From positions 1 to 57,251 of the forward strand of contig JAFAQY010000029.1 in assembly GCA_019261985.1 (NCBI GenBank): a stretch of 57,251 nt of DNA, given 5' to 3'. Positions 25,442 through 33,477 of the stretch are shown one piece after another. The stretch's first letter is position 1; each line of letters begins with the position of its first letter. The notes beneath the pieces were generated by a model that saw only the letters and a program-made list of their open reading frames with translations, was not told the DNA's origin and made no database searches. Both the position numbers and the translations under genes were made by a program. The DNA comes from Bryobacterales bacterium. Lineage in GTDB: Bacteria > Acidobacteriota > Terriglobia > Bryobacterales > Bryobacteraceae.

Positions 25442-26122
25442 TTAAGACCAGTATTCCCATCTTCCCGCGGCGACGACGTAAATGCTGATGCAAGCGTTGG
25501 AAATGGCATGGACCAGGAACAAGTCCCCCAGGCTCTTGGTTCGCACCATCCACCAGTTGTAGAGGACTCCGGCGATGAGCCCGGCATCCCACAATGCTCC
25601 ATGCTCCAACGCGAACATGACCGCCACGAGCCAGAAGGCTCGGGCCGACAAAGTCCCGAGTGGAATGGACAAGAAATCGGGCACAATCAGCCAGCGCATC
25701 ATCCATGCGCGCCAGAACAGCTCTTCGACAATCGGGACGATAACCACTGCCCGGAAGGCGCGCAGCCATAAAACCGCCGGCTGTGAGCGAGCGGCTTCGG
25801 ACAGGCCCGCGCTGATACCGCCGGTGAGCGAATTCTCGAAAATAATGCTGTGATGATATGCGGGAAACAGCCGGTCCGGAACTACCCATACGATAAACAC
25901 AAACACACCGATGGCGAGTGTGCCTTGCCAGTTCCGCAGGCCTAGTTTGCCCCTTTGAAGGTCAGGGATTCGTCGCCACACGACCGTGAGCGCGCACAGC
26001 ATGATCGCGACATAGGCCAAATTCACCCAAAGCGGCGGCCAGGGGAGGATGCGCTGCACCGGCAGCAGCGCGACGAACAGGACGAATGGCCCGGCATAAA
26101 GTAGCGAAGGAGATATCGTCAC
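25442..26122 (-). CDS. CPBP/CAAX-type intramembrane protease-related protein (exosortase-associated type)
   Basis: From GTG 26122 the protein has 226 residues and about six to eight hydrophobic segments. ATG 26218 is also in frame, but a perfect 7-bp hairpin abuts it and there is no ribosome binding site, so the later start is preferred. Motifs of the CPBP family are present: VIVPIVEELFWRAW (Glu-Glu catalytic pair), FALEHGALWDAGLIAGV and HAISNACISIY (His ligands). This arrangement, with LWDAG, resembles the TIGR03008-type CAAX-prenyl-protease-related proteins that accompany exosortases. The TPR lipoprotein upstream is of the same association. No exosortase gene is in the window. Confidence 0.75.
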   Translation of the reverse strand: MTISPSLLYAGPFVLFVALLPVQRILPWPPLWVNLAYVAIMLCALTVVWRRIPDLQRGKLGLRNWQGTLAIGVFVFIVWVVPDRLFPAYHHSIIFENSLTGGISAGLSEAARSQPAVLWLRAFRAVVIVPIVEELFWRAWMMRWLIVPDFLSIPLGTLSARAFWLVAVMFALEHGALWDAGLIAGVLYNWWMVRTKSLGDLFLVHAISNACISIYVVAAGRWEYWS

Positions 26123-26218
26123 ATTACTCTCTGTGGCTGCATTACTTAGGTTACTGCCCGGCTCTCGAAATCGCTCATAACCCGCCAGGAGGGTGAGTTC
26201 CACGGGCCGCAATACCAT

Positions 26219-26235
26219 GTCTGGGATGCCCAGAC
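26219..26235. repeat. Perfect hairpin between TPR and CAAX-related genes
   Basis: GTCTGGG at 26219-26225 and CCCAGAC at 26229-26235 form a 7-bp stem with a 3-base loop, 20 bp beyond the TPR gene stop. It could stabilise the upstream message in the operon. No T-run follows on the minus strand, so it is not a classical terminator. Confidence 0.55.
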
Positions 26236-26255
26236 CCCGGCGTGATGGGAGGCAA

Positions 26256-28559
26256 TTACATCTTCTGGAGCATCTCTTGGATTCGGAGCCTTTCTTCCTG
26301 AGGCGGGTTGTTCTTAATCGCCATTTCGAATTCGCGCCGCGCCGACGATTTATCCCCTTTTTGCCGCAGCGCCATTCCGTAATGGTAGTGGTAGGTGGAG
26401 TTGGAGGGAGCTTTCATAACCAGATCGGTAAAGATACTCACGGCTTGTTCCGGAAGGTTCTTTTTGATGTAGATCCATCCTAGGGTATCGGCGAATGCGA
26501 GCGAAGCAGGCTGTTGCTGGCGCGCTTTCTGGGCCATGCTTAGCGCCTGATCGAGATCGGCGCCGCGATCCGCTTTGATGAATGCGAGATTATTCAACGC
26601 CACCGCATGATCGGGCCTTATCTTTAGGATCTGCTCATAAATCGGCTCGGCCTGATCGCGCCGGCCCGTGCCTTCCATCAATAGTCCGAGTTGCAGAAGC
26701 GGAGTGGGATCGCTCGGCGCGGCCTGGCTGCAGCGCCGGAAAGTATCGATCGCCGCATTCAAATCGCCCTTTCGGCGGTAGGCTTCCGCAAGGCGCAACA
26801 AAAGATCGGCCGACCTTGGCTCCTTATTCAGAAGCTCGTGGAAAAGTTGGATGGCTTCATCGTATTTTTCATCGCGCACCAGCAAGTTGGCCAGGAAGAG
26901 CTTCAAATCGCGGCGATCCGGCTCCGCGCCGGTCGCCTTATGCATCGTCGCGATGGCGTCATCCAGGTGGTTTTGGCTCGCCAGAGTTTCCACCATGCCG
27001 ACCAGCCCGCGCGGGTCTTCCGGATTGGCTTTGTGCAGATCGGCGAAAATCTGTTCGGCTTGCTTAAACTCTTTCTGCTCCCATGCCAGATACCCGACCT
27101 GATAACGGGCGTCTACGTTTTGCGGATAGGCCTTTACGATTAGCCCGAGTTCATCGCGCGCCTTATCGCGCTCCCCCAGGCCCAGCAGCCCGCTCGATCG
27201 GGCCAGGTGAGCTTGAAGATTATTGGGGTCGATCGCGATTAGATCGTCGGCCGCTTTTAGCGCCGCTCCACTATCGCCGCGCGAAATGTGAACGCGCGTC
27301 AACAACTCGCGGGCGACGACGAAATCCGGGCGCAGCTTGATCGCTTCCTCCAGTTGCAGACGCGCCTGCTCCAGATCGCCCTTGGCCACCAAGGCGCGAG
27401 CCAAGTTGAAGCGCAGCAGGTGATTAGAGGGAGATTTCGTAACCAGCGCTTGAAGATCAGTGGCGGCGTTATTGATTTGCTGCAAGTCGCCCGTGCTCAG
27501 CATGAGTGCCGCGCGCATGGCAACAGTATCCGGGTCCTTGGGATTCTCTTTCACCATGGCTGCCAACAAACTATTGGCTTGCTGAGAGCGGTTTGTGCTC
27601 GCGTACAGCTCAACCAGCCGTTTTTCATACAGCGCCTTGTCTTTTGGAAATGCCTTGATCGCGGCCTGATATTGGTCCTCGGCGTGATCGAACTCGCGCA
27701 GACGGAATAAAAAGAAATCTCCGGCTAACAGATGGCCTTCCGGATATTCTTTTTCATTCGATAGTCGCTGGATCACGGCGTCCATCTCAGGCCGCTGCCT
27801 GGATACGTAATAATGGCCTGCAAGCTGGAGCAAATAGGACGCGTTTTGGGGATTGTTCGCGGTTTTTAATTTGAGCAGCCGCTCGGCGTCGGCGAGCCGG
27901 TTTTGCTGCGCGTACGCGTAGTACAGGTAGTCATAGATAGGCGAATACGACTTCTCTTTATCGATCAACTGATACGCAAGCTTCTCGCCCTGATCGAACT
28001 GTTTATTTTCGGCGAGCGCTTGAACCAGGGAAAGAATCACATCGGGCTGCAGGGGGCTGGCCTGATTCGCCGCGTCCAGCTCCTTAATCGCGGCCGGCAC
28101 GTTTTTCTCGATTAGCGCGATCTGGCCCAATACGCGATGGCCATCGAAGGAGCGAGGATCTTTGGCAATCAGCTTGGACGCGAGTTCTTTCGCGCTCTTC
28201 AAAAGTTCCGCCGAGTGCTGCGAGTCCTGAAGCGACGCCAAAACATAAAGGTTCGAAAGCTTCGCGGCGGCATCGGCGTTATCCGGCTGGAGCTCCACCG
28301 CGCGGATAAGCATTCGAACGGCGTCGCCATAGGCGGCGAGTTTCAAATCGGTGAGACCGAGCCGGTAATAGGCCTCGCCGAACCGGAGATCCTGCTTGAG
28401 GGCGCTCCGGTACATGATGGAAGCCTCGCGGTACTTTGCTTTGGAGAAAAACTTATTGCCGTTGTCCAGATAACGCTGTGCCTTCACCTTGGGATCCCGG
28501 GTACAAGACACCGCGCCCACCAATGCCAGAACCGGCAACAATACCGCCTTACTTTTCAT
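26256..28559 (-). CDS. TPR-repeat lipoprotein, PEP-CTERM-associated PrsT-like
   Basis: ATG 28559 (767 residues) is preceded by GGAG five bases upstream and opens a lipoprotein signal (SKAVLLPVLALVGAVSC), so the earlier ATG at 28613 is rejected. The mature protein begins KVKAQRYLDNGNKFFSKAKY and consists of about 20 tetratricopeptide repeats to the end (for example YREASIMYRSALKQDLRFGE and KYDEAIQLFHELLNKEPRSA). This layout matches the PrsT/TIGR02917 family, found near exosortase and exopolysaccharide genes. It may act as a scaffold in exopolysaccharide secretion or protein sorting at the outer face of the envelope. The downstream CAAX-related gene supports this. Confidence 0.8.
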   Translation of the reverse strand: MKSKAVLLPVLALVGAVSCTRDPKVKAQRYLDNGNKFFSKAKYREASIMYRSALKQDLRFGEAYYRLGLTDLKLAAYGDAVRMLIRAVELQPDNADAAAKLSNLYVLASLQDSQHSAELLKSAKELASKLIAKDPRSFDGHRVLGQIALIEKNVPAAIKELDAANQASPLQPDVILSLVQALAENKQFDQGEKLAYQLIDKEKSYSPIYDYLYYAYAQQNRLADAERLLKLKTANNPQNASYLLQLAGHYYVSRQRPEMDAVIQRLSNEKEYPEGHLLAGDFFLFRLREFDHAEDQYQAAIKAFPKDKALYEKRLVELYASTNRSQQANSLLAAMVKENPKDPDTVAMRAALMLSTGDLQQINNAATDLQALVTKSPSNHLLRFNLARALVAKGDLEQARLQLEEAIKLRPDFVVARELLTRVHISRGDSGAALKAADDLIAIDPNNLQAHLARSSGLLGLGERDKARDELGLIVKAYPQNVDARYQVGYLAWEQKEFKQAEQIFADLHKANPEDPRGLVGMVETLASQNHLDDAIATMHKATGAEPDRRDLKLFLANLLVRDEKYDEAIQLFHELLNKEPRSADLLLRLAEAYRRKGDLNAAIDTFRRCSQAAPSDPTPLLQLGLLMEGTGRRDQAEPIYEQILKIRPDHAVALNNLAFIKADRGADLDQALSMAQKARQQQPASLAFADTLGWIYIKKNLPEQAVSIFTDLVMKAPSNSTYHYHYGMALRQKGDKSSARREFEMAIKNNPPQEERLRIQEMLQKM

Positions 28560-28615
28560 GAATCTCCAGTTCACCACAAGCTTGCCGCCGCTCGCAATGT
28601 CAGCTTTAGCCATTC

Positions 28616-28656
28616 GTGGCGGGCTGAAGCCCGCCGCAGGGTAAAGCCTGCCCCAC
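28616..28656. repeat. Palindrome-array element (short)
   Basis: The element is bounded by GTGG and CCAC. It contains GGCGGGCTGAAGCCCGCC (perfect, 28618-28635) and the weaker GCAGGGTAAAGCCTGC (28636-28651). It lies just upstream of the TPR lipoprotein gene and shares its end words with the other arrays of the window. Confidence 0.75.
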
Positions 28657-28707
28657 TCCTACTCTCTATGAAATAGTGCACAATGTGGCGGATTTTTCTT
28701 ATGGAAA

Positions 28708-29523
28708 TTACGGCTCGGCGTAGATGACGCGGGTTTGGCAGATCCGGTCGTGCAGGGCGCGCTTCTCTGAATCGAATCCCGCGATGATGTAGCCGATGAA
28801 GAAAATCAGGCTGCTCAGCCACAATCCGAAATAGCGCCCGGCGGCCAAGCCGGGCGAGATCGGGCGTCCGTCCGCGCGGATCACTTTCAACCCCAGCGCT
28901 ATCTTTCCCGGCGTCGCGCCGCGTGTGGAAAGGAAATACACTTCGTAGGCCAACTGGATTCCGATGTTAATTAAGAAGGAGACTCCGACCAGACCCATCA
29001 GACCCGGCAGGTTTGCGATGACCTGAGACGGGTCTCGCGTATTTGCAAGCCCGAGCGCTCCCGCCCCTAACATCATTCGAAGCGGCAACTGAATAATCGT
29101 GCTCACGATGCCCAGCAAGATCCAATCGATAATTCGGGCTACGAAGCGAATCCAAAAACCGGCATAACGAATTTTGGCCGGAGTTCGATAGGGGGTGGGC
29201 TGGGTCCACGCGGTCGCCGGCATCCGCTGCGCTACCGCGGGACGGCACTCTTCACAGACTTGCGCCCCCGCCATCGCAAAGAGCTGGCTTGCCGGAAACG
29301 GACGTCCGCACTCGGAGCAGTAGCGCGTTTCGGTGGACGGGCCAACGCCGTGCGGCAATGGCGGAGGAGCGGAGCGGACGGATGCATGCGGCTGCCATGA
29401 TGGCATCCCCTCGCGCCATACCAGCGTGTCGTCGCGCACCACGCCTTGCCGGACAAGATCGTCCAAACCTGCTTCATCCACTGGTCCCTTCTGCTGGCCT
29501 GCCTCCGCGTAGTACCAAGCCAT
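28708..29523 (-). CDS. RDD family membrane protein with N-terminal GYF_2 and zinc-ribbon segments
   Basis: The 271-residue protein has three parts. Residues 1-50 (MAWYYAEAGQQKGPVDEAGL ending in PSWQPHASV) match the bacterial GYF_2 domain. Residues 66-95 carry two Cys pairs, YCSECGRPF and VCEECRPA, a small zinc ribbon. Residues 120-271 are an RDD domain: FWIRFVARIIDWILLG (with the Arg-Asp pair of the family), two further membrane segments, and GLKVIRADGRPISPGLAAGR. RDD proteins act in transport or ion exchange in some bacteria, but the role is unknown here. ATG 29523 follows a GAGGAAA-type ribosome binding site. Confidence 0.82.
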   Translation of the reverse strand: MAWYYAEAGQQKGPVDEAGLDDLVRQGVVRDDTLVWREGMPSWQPHASVRSAPPPLPHGVGPSTETRYCSECGRPFPASQLFAMAGAQVCEECRPAVAQRMPATAWTQPTPYRTPAKIRYAGFWIRFVARIIDWILLGIVSTIIQLPLRMMLGAGALGLANTRDPSQVIANLPGLMGLVGVSFLINIGIQLAYEVYFLSTRGATPGKIALGLKVIRADGRPISPGLAAGRYFGLWLSSLIFFIGYIIAGFDSEKRALHDRICQTRVIYAEP

Positions 29524-29612
29524 CCGCGGTTTCCTCCTGTTTGCCGGGGTAAAGCGCCGGTATAGTGGTCCAGTGTATCGCGAATAGAATGGCTAGGCGG
29601 ACCTTACAGCCG

Positions 29613-29981
29613 TCAGTCCGGGTCGTGCTGGATGGCAAGCGATGGATAGGCCGTGACCGGTGTTGGGGACGGGCGATCTTTCGCGGCCAAATCGCGGAGG
29701 TGGTTCACGAGCGGTACGGCGAGGGCATTCAGGTGGTCTTCCGCGGCATGGATGATCGCATATTCGTCGCGGATCGATTTTCGCGGCTCTTGCTCCTCCC
29801 TCAGCCGCGCAAAGAAGATGCTTTCGATCTCGCTCAGCCAGCGCGAAGCTTGGTTTACTAAACCATTCACATATTCGTCGCCGTTTCCGTTAAGCTGCTT
29901 TCTGACGCGGGCCAACTGCTCTTCGGCGATACCGGCCGCAGTTCTGATCCGCTCTATTTCCTTTCTAGTTTCCGGGTGCAT
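29613..29981 (-). CDS. Hypothetical coiled-coil-rich cytoplasmic protein
   Basis: The 122-residue protein is charged and predicted alpha-helical (ETRKEIERIRTAAGIAEEQL, ASRWLSEIESIFFARLREEQ), with no signal peptide or membrane segment. Its amino-acid composition is credible for a real gene, unlike the opposite-strand frames. I do not recognise the family. It lies between the RDD gene and a region with a long hairpin; the neighbours give no functional hint. Confidence 0.55.
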   Translation of the reverse strand: MHPETRKEIERIRTAAGIAEEQLARVRKQLNGNGDEYVNGLVNQASRWLSEIESIFFARLREEQEPRKSIRDEYAIIHAAEDHLNALAVPLVNHLRDLAAKDRPSPTPVTAYPSLAIQHDPD

Positions 29982-30065
29982 AAACGTCCAACACTGAGAT
30001 AGTTAACAAGCTGCAAGAGTTTCATCTCGCTTCAAAACTTCCGGGTATTGGGCGATAAGACCTAA

Positions 30066-30139
30066 GAGCCGGGAGGCACGCGGAGGGCGGCAGTGCTCTC
30101 GTCGAATAACGGGAGCGCTGCCTTGGGCGTTCCCGGCTC
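30066..30139. other. Long imperfect hairpin, possible structured RNA, upstream of mtgA
   Basis: Three nested stems can be drawn by eye. GAGCCGGGA (30066-30074) pairs with TCCCGGCTC (30131-30139), ACGC (30078-30081) with GCGT (30127-30130), and GGCAGTGCTC (30089-30098) with GAGCGCTGCC (30113-30122). The apical loop is about 14 bases. The region between 29982 and 30183 has no convincing gene otherwise. The strand is unknown. It could be a leader of mtgA, a small RNA or a small mobile element. Confidence 0.45.
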
Positions 30140-30204
30140 GCCCCCGCGCGGTAGGGCAGGGGATTTGCGCAATACTGTCACTTGTGGCCACAGCTTGCCG
30201 CTGG

Positions 30205-30864
30205 ATGGCGCGGCTGCTCAAGTGGGCGGTTGCGCTTGTTGCAGCTTTCTATCTGTTTTGGATTGGCTCCCTTTTCGCGCTCCGAACGGTGAATCCACCC
30301 ACTACGGGCGTGCAGATCCAGCGCCGCATTGAGGCGAAGCTTGCCGGGCGCTCCTACAAGAAACGCTATAAATTCGTGTCGCTGGATCGGATTTCACTTG
30401 ACCTCCAGCACGCAGTGATCGCAGCCGAGGACGGGCATTTCTATAAACATCACGGCATCGATTGGGAGCAGGTGGAGCAAGCGGCGGAAGAAAGCCGCGA
30501 AACCGGAAAGAGGCGCCGTGGCGCTTCGACGATCACCCAGCAGCTGGTGAAAAATCTGTTTTTCACTACTTATCGCGACCCGGTGCGAAAAGCCTTCGAG
30601 TACACGCTGGCTCCGCTGGCGGATTCGATTCTTGGAAAAAGGCGGGAGTTGGAGCTGTATCTGAACATAATCGAGTGGGCTCCCGGGGTCTATGGCGCGG
30701 CGGCCGCGGCCGAGTACTACTATCACACTTCGCCGGCGAAGCTCGATCGCGAGCAAGCGGCGAGACTAGCCGCGTGTGTGCCCTCTCCGCGGCGCAGAAA
30801 GCCGGCGTGGATGAATCAATACAGCGCGTTGATTATGGAGCGGATGCACCAGCACGGATGGTGA
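30205..30864 (+). CDS. mtgA: Monofunctional biosynthetic peptidoglycan transglycosylase
   Basis: This protein polymerises lipid II glycan strands without a transpeptidase domain. ATG 30205 gives 219 residues; a GTG at 30184 adds seven. A single membrane anchor (WAVALVAAFYLFWIGSLFAL) is followed by the GT51 domain: LQHAVIAAEDGHFYKHHGID (catalytic Glu in AAEDG.F), RRGASTITQQLVKNLFF, RRELELYLNIIEWAPGVYGA and AARLAACVPSPRR. All five GT51 motifs are present. Length matches MtgA. The gene is preceded by an unusual long hairpin and followed by a convergent small gene. Confidence 0.93.
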   Translation: MARLLKWAVALVAAFYLFWIGSLFALRTVNPPTTGVQIQRRIEAKLAGRSYKKRYKFVSLDRISLDLQHAVIAAEDGHFYKHHGIDWEQVEQAAEESRETGKRRRGASTITQQLVKNLFFTTYRDPVRKAFEYTLAPLADSILGKRRELELYLNIIEWAPGVYGAAAAAEYYYHTSPAKLDREQAARLAACVPSPRRRKPAWMNQYSALIMERMHQHGW

Positions 30865-30874
30865 GCGCACCGGC

Positions 30875-31210
30875 TTACGGCGGCGTCGGCTCATTGTCTA
30901 AGGAAACGCACTCGATTGCCATTTGCGAATTTCTCAAAGCCGCAAGAAATTCGCCGGTGCGTCCATCGGCGACCTCGTAATCCCAGGTCTCGGAACCGAT
31001 GCTGAGGAAATCGTCGTCTTCCTCCAGGCGCCCCTCGACGTGCTCTGCTTGTGGCTCGGTACGCTCGAGAAACGTCCGGTCTAGAACCACGCCCGGCGCC
31101 AAATCGATTTCGACATAATCGGGCGGCTTTTCGGATGGAACGCCACCCTGGTTGGTGCGTTCCATAAATGTGACGCGGTATCGATGGCTCATGCCATAGA
31201 TCAGATCCAT
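30875..31210 (-). CDS. Hypothetical small protein
   Basis: From ATG 31210 the protein has about 111 residues (MDLIYGMSHRYRVTFMER and on, with GVVLDRTFLERTEPQ and WDYEVADGRTGEFL). The frame is open to 31309, but the first 33 codons are Arg/Lys-rich and look non-coding. ATG 31192 (MSHRYRVTF) is another candidate, and neither has a clear ribosome binding site. The protein is acidic and soluble. I do not recognise a family. It is convergent with mtgA. Confidence 0.5.
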   Translation of the reverse strand: MDLIYGMSHRYRVTFMERTNQGGVPSEKPPDYVEIDLAPGVVLDRTFLERTEPQAEHVEGRLEEDDDFLSIGSETWDYEVADGRTGEFLAALRNSQMAIECVSLDNEPTPP

Positions 31211-31454
31211 AGGCACGCCGCTGCGTTTCGTCGGCTTGCGCATTCTTGCACGCGGGAAAAATTTCTCGCGAGATGCAGATTTGAAGCGCTCTGTCCGGAG
31301 TGCGTCCATGCATTATCGAGGCCTCACAAGATGCGGCAAGGTCCGGCAACGCCCGCCAGTGCCGAGCCAAAGGGCTTCTGTGACTGACGGCTCCGCGCGG
31401 CCGCAATTCGGATTGGCCCCACACCTGCCATAACTGGGCGACATAGGAGTAAGC

Positions 31455-31964
31455 ATGAGAATCACGTTGCGAAGGCGCAGGCGATCGGCGTGGAAGGACG
31501 TCGCCGCTGGAGCGCTCGGCGGCCTCGCCGGCACTGCGGCGATGTCGGGATTTCAGGCGTTATGGAAAACGAAATCTCAAAACGGCCGCCAAGAAAACAA
31601 CCCGAGCGACGAACCGGCGACGGTTAAGGCAGCACGGGCCGTCCTGCAAACTGTAATCCGTCACGAGCTTCCGGAATCAAAAAAGGCTTTGGCCTCGAAC
31701 GCCGTGCATTATGCAGTCGGAGCCTTGAGCGGCGCGGCCTATGGCGGGATAGCGCACAAGCTTCGGCCAGCCGGCGCCGGCCGCGGCGCATTGTTTGGCG
31801 TGGGACTATGGGCGCTCGCCGATAACATCTTAGTTCCGGCCCTAAAATTATCGAAGCCGCTGACCGAGTATCCGCCGTCTACTCATATGTATGGGCTGGC
31901 GTCGCACTTGGTTTATGGACTGGCTGCCGACAGGACCGCGAAGCTCGTGCGGGGATGGTTGTAA
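31455..31964 (+). CDS. DUF1440-like (YagU-type) membrane protein
   Basis: The 169-residue protein has a basic N-terminus, a glycine-rich membrane segment (DVAAGALGGLAGTAAMSGFQ), a hydrophilic stretch and then NAVHYAVGALSGAAYGGIAH, RGALFGVGLWALADNILVPA and STHMYGLASHLVYGLA. The order of membrane segments and the conserved HY and SHLVYG motifs fit the DUF1440/YagU family, whose E. coli member is linked to acid resistance. The function here is not known. The next gene starts 10 bp after its stop, with an AAGGTGAG that overlaps the stop codon region. Confidence 0.7.
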   Translation: MRITLRRRRRSAWKDVAAGALGGLAGTAAMSGFQALWKTKSQNGRQENNPSDEPATVKAARAVLQTVIRHELPESKKALASNAVHYAVGALSGAAYGGIAHKLRPAGAGRGALFGVGLWALADNILVPALKLSKPLTEYPPSTHMYGLASHLVYGLAADRTAKLVRGWL

Positions 31965-31974
31965 GGTGAGTGCC

Positions 31975-32427
31975 ATGATCGTCGCGGCGGTCCTTCTCGG
32001 TTACGCGCTTCTCGTGCCGCTCGCCGCAATTGCCCAATCGCGGGGCGAAGCCGTCATCGTGAACTCGGGCTCAACCAATACGGCCGGCTTTCGAATCGTC
32101 ATCGGCGAGAACGGCGACGCGCAATACACGGTGATGCCGCGCCGGTTCGGCCCGCCCGCGCAATCCGAGCCTGTGCGCCGCAAACTACCGGAGGCGCTGG
32201 CCCAGCGCTTTTTCTCACACTTGGATTCAGCCAAACCGCTCGCGAACTTGCCGCACGAACGATGCGCCAAGAGCGCGTCGTTCGGCACGAGCCTGACGAT
32301 TGAATTCGGCGGCGAGCGCACGCCGGATCTTAGCTGCCCCGACCCGCAAGATCCGCATATTCAAACCCTGATGCGGGATGCGGAGGAGATAACGAAAATC
32401 TTCCAGACTTCTACGTCCCGTCCTTAA
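31975..32427 (+). CDS. Exported hypothetical protein
   Basis: ATG 31975 gives 150 residues and is preceded by AAGGTG; the frame is open back to 31891 but those codons overlap the DUF1440 gene. The N-terminus MIVAAVLLGYALLVPLAAIA is a signal peptide. The mature part has a short conserved-looking block, VNSGSTNTAGFRIVIGENGD, and ends in a polar helix (QTLMRDAEEITKIFQ). There are two Cys residues, which may form a disulfide. I recognise similar small secreted proteins in acidobacterial genomes but know no function. It is likely co-expressed with the DUF1440-like gene. Confidence 0.6.
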   Translation: MIVAAVLLGYALLVPLAAIAQSRGEAVIVNSGSTNTAGFRIVIGENGDAQYTVMPRRFGPPAQSEPVRRKLPEALAQRFFSHLDSAKPLANLPHERCAKSASFGTSLTIEFGGERTPDLSCPDPQDPHIQTLMRDAEEITKIFQTSTSRP

Positions 32428-32430
32428 AAT

Positions 32431-33474
32431 CTATGGCTCGCCCTTGAAAATGGAAATTACCGGCGTGCCGCCCTCTTCGAGCCGCGCCCGGTACATTCCC
32501 GGTGTGTTGTAACTCCACGCCATTTTTCCGTCCGGCCCCAGGGCGATGACGCCGCCATCGCCTTTCATTCCCGCGAGCCGCTTCTGAACGATCTCATCCG
32601 CTGCCGCTTGCACGGACATGCCGCGGTACTGCACCAAAGCACAGATTTCGCGAGCGACCGTCAACCGGATAAAGTACTCGCCCACACCAGTCCCCGATAC
32701 CGCGCAGGACGTGTTGGACGCGTAGGTTCCCGCTCCTATAATCGGGGTATCGCCCACGCGGCCAGGCCGTTTCGCATTGGTACCGCCGGTGGATGTGCCC
32801 GCCGCGAGATTTCCTTGCCGGTCGAGCGCGACTACGCCTACGGTTCCGTAGAAATGGGCGGTCTCTACAGATGCTTTTTTCTTCGGCTCGGGCGGCGCGC
32901 CTGCGGGACGCGGTGGCACTGGCTGGCCATCCTCCCGAAGTTTCTTAATCAGCGCCTGCCACCTCTGCTCGGTAAAGAAGAACGCCTGATCGACTTGTTC
33001 CAGACCTTTCTCCTTCGCAAACGCGTCCGCGCTGGGCCCGATCAACATTACGTGCGGGGATTTCTCCATCAGCGCGCGAGCCAGGCTGATCGGATGGCGC
33101 GTATGGGCCACTCCAGCCACTGCGCCGGCTTGAAGCGTTGCGCCATTCATGATCGCGGCGTCAAGTTCGATTTTTCCTTCGGCATTGAAAACCGCGCCGC
33201 GGCCAGCGTTAAAGTTCGGATTATCTTCGAGGATCCTGATCGCCCGTTCAACCGCGTCGAGAGATGAACCGCCGTTGACGAGGACGCTCGCGGCTTCATT
33301 CAGGGCGTCCCGCAAGCCGGCGCGGTAAATGCCCTCCGCCGGTCCGGGACTGATGGTTCCCGCTCCGCCGTGAAGGACTACGGCCCATTTGTGCGGTGCG
33401 GTTTGGGAAAACCCGGGGGCGACGGAAAAACTCATCAAAACGGCGGCAAAGCGAAACCTGCGCTTACGATCCAT
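32431..33474 (-). CDS. Isoaspartyl peptidase/L-asparaginase (plant-type, Ntn hydrolase)
   Basis: The 347-residue protein has an export signal (RFRFAAVLMSFSVAPGFSQ) and the family pattern WAVVLHGGAGTI, LNEAASVLVNGGSSLDAVER and NFNAGRGAVFNAEG. The proenzyme is cut before the nucleophile Thr of YGTVGVVALDRQGNLAAGTS. The linker before it (about residues 185-207) is Lys/Pro/Ala-rich, as usual. GDTPIIGAGTYASN and SGTGVGEYFIR complete the active site. The enzyme hydrolyses beta-aspartyl dipeptides or asparagine. Its export to the periplasm is typical of bacterial members. It lies 3 bp below the iron alcohol dehydrogenase stop. Confidence 0.88.
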   Translation of the reverse strand: MDRKRRFRFAAVLMSFSVAPGFSQTAPHKWAVVLHGGAGTISPGPAEGIYRAGLRDALNEAASVLVNGGSSLDAVERAIRILEDNPNFNAGRGAVFNAEGKIELDAAIMNGATLQAGAVAGVAHTRHPISLARALMEKSPHVMLIGPSADAFAKEKGLEQVDQAFFFTEQRWQALIKKLREDGQPVPPRPAGAPPEPKKKASVETAHFYGTVGVVALDRQGNLAAGTSTGGTNAKRPGRVGDTPIIGAGTYASNTSCAVSGTGVGEYFIRLTVAREICALVQYRGMSVQAAADEIVQKRLAGMKGDGGVIALGPDGKMAWSYNTPGMYRARLEEGGTPVISIFKGEP

Positions 33475-33477
33475 GGT

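Noticed and set aside
26582-28115. Several forward open frames of 70-160 codons
   Set aside because: All lie antisense to the TPR lipoprotein gene and show no family signatures.
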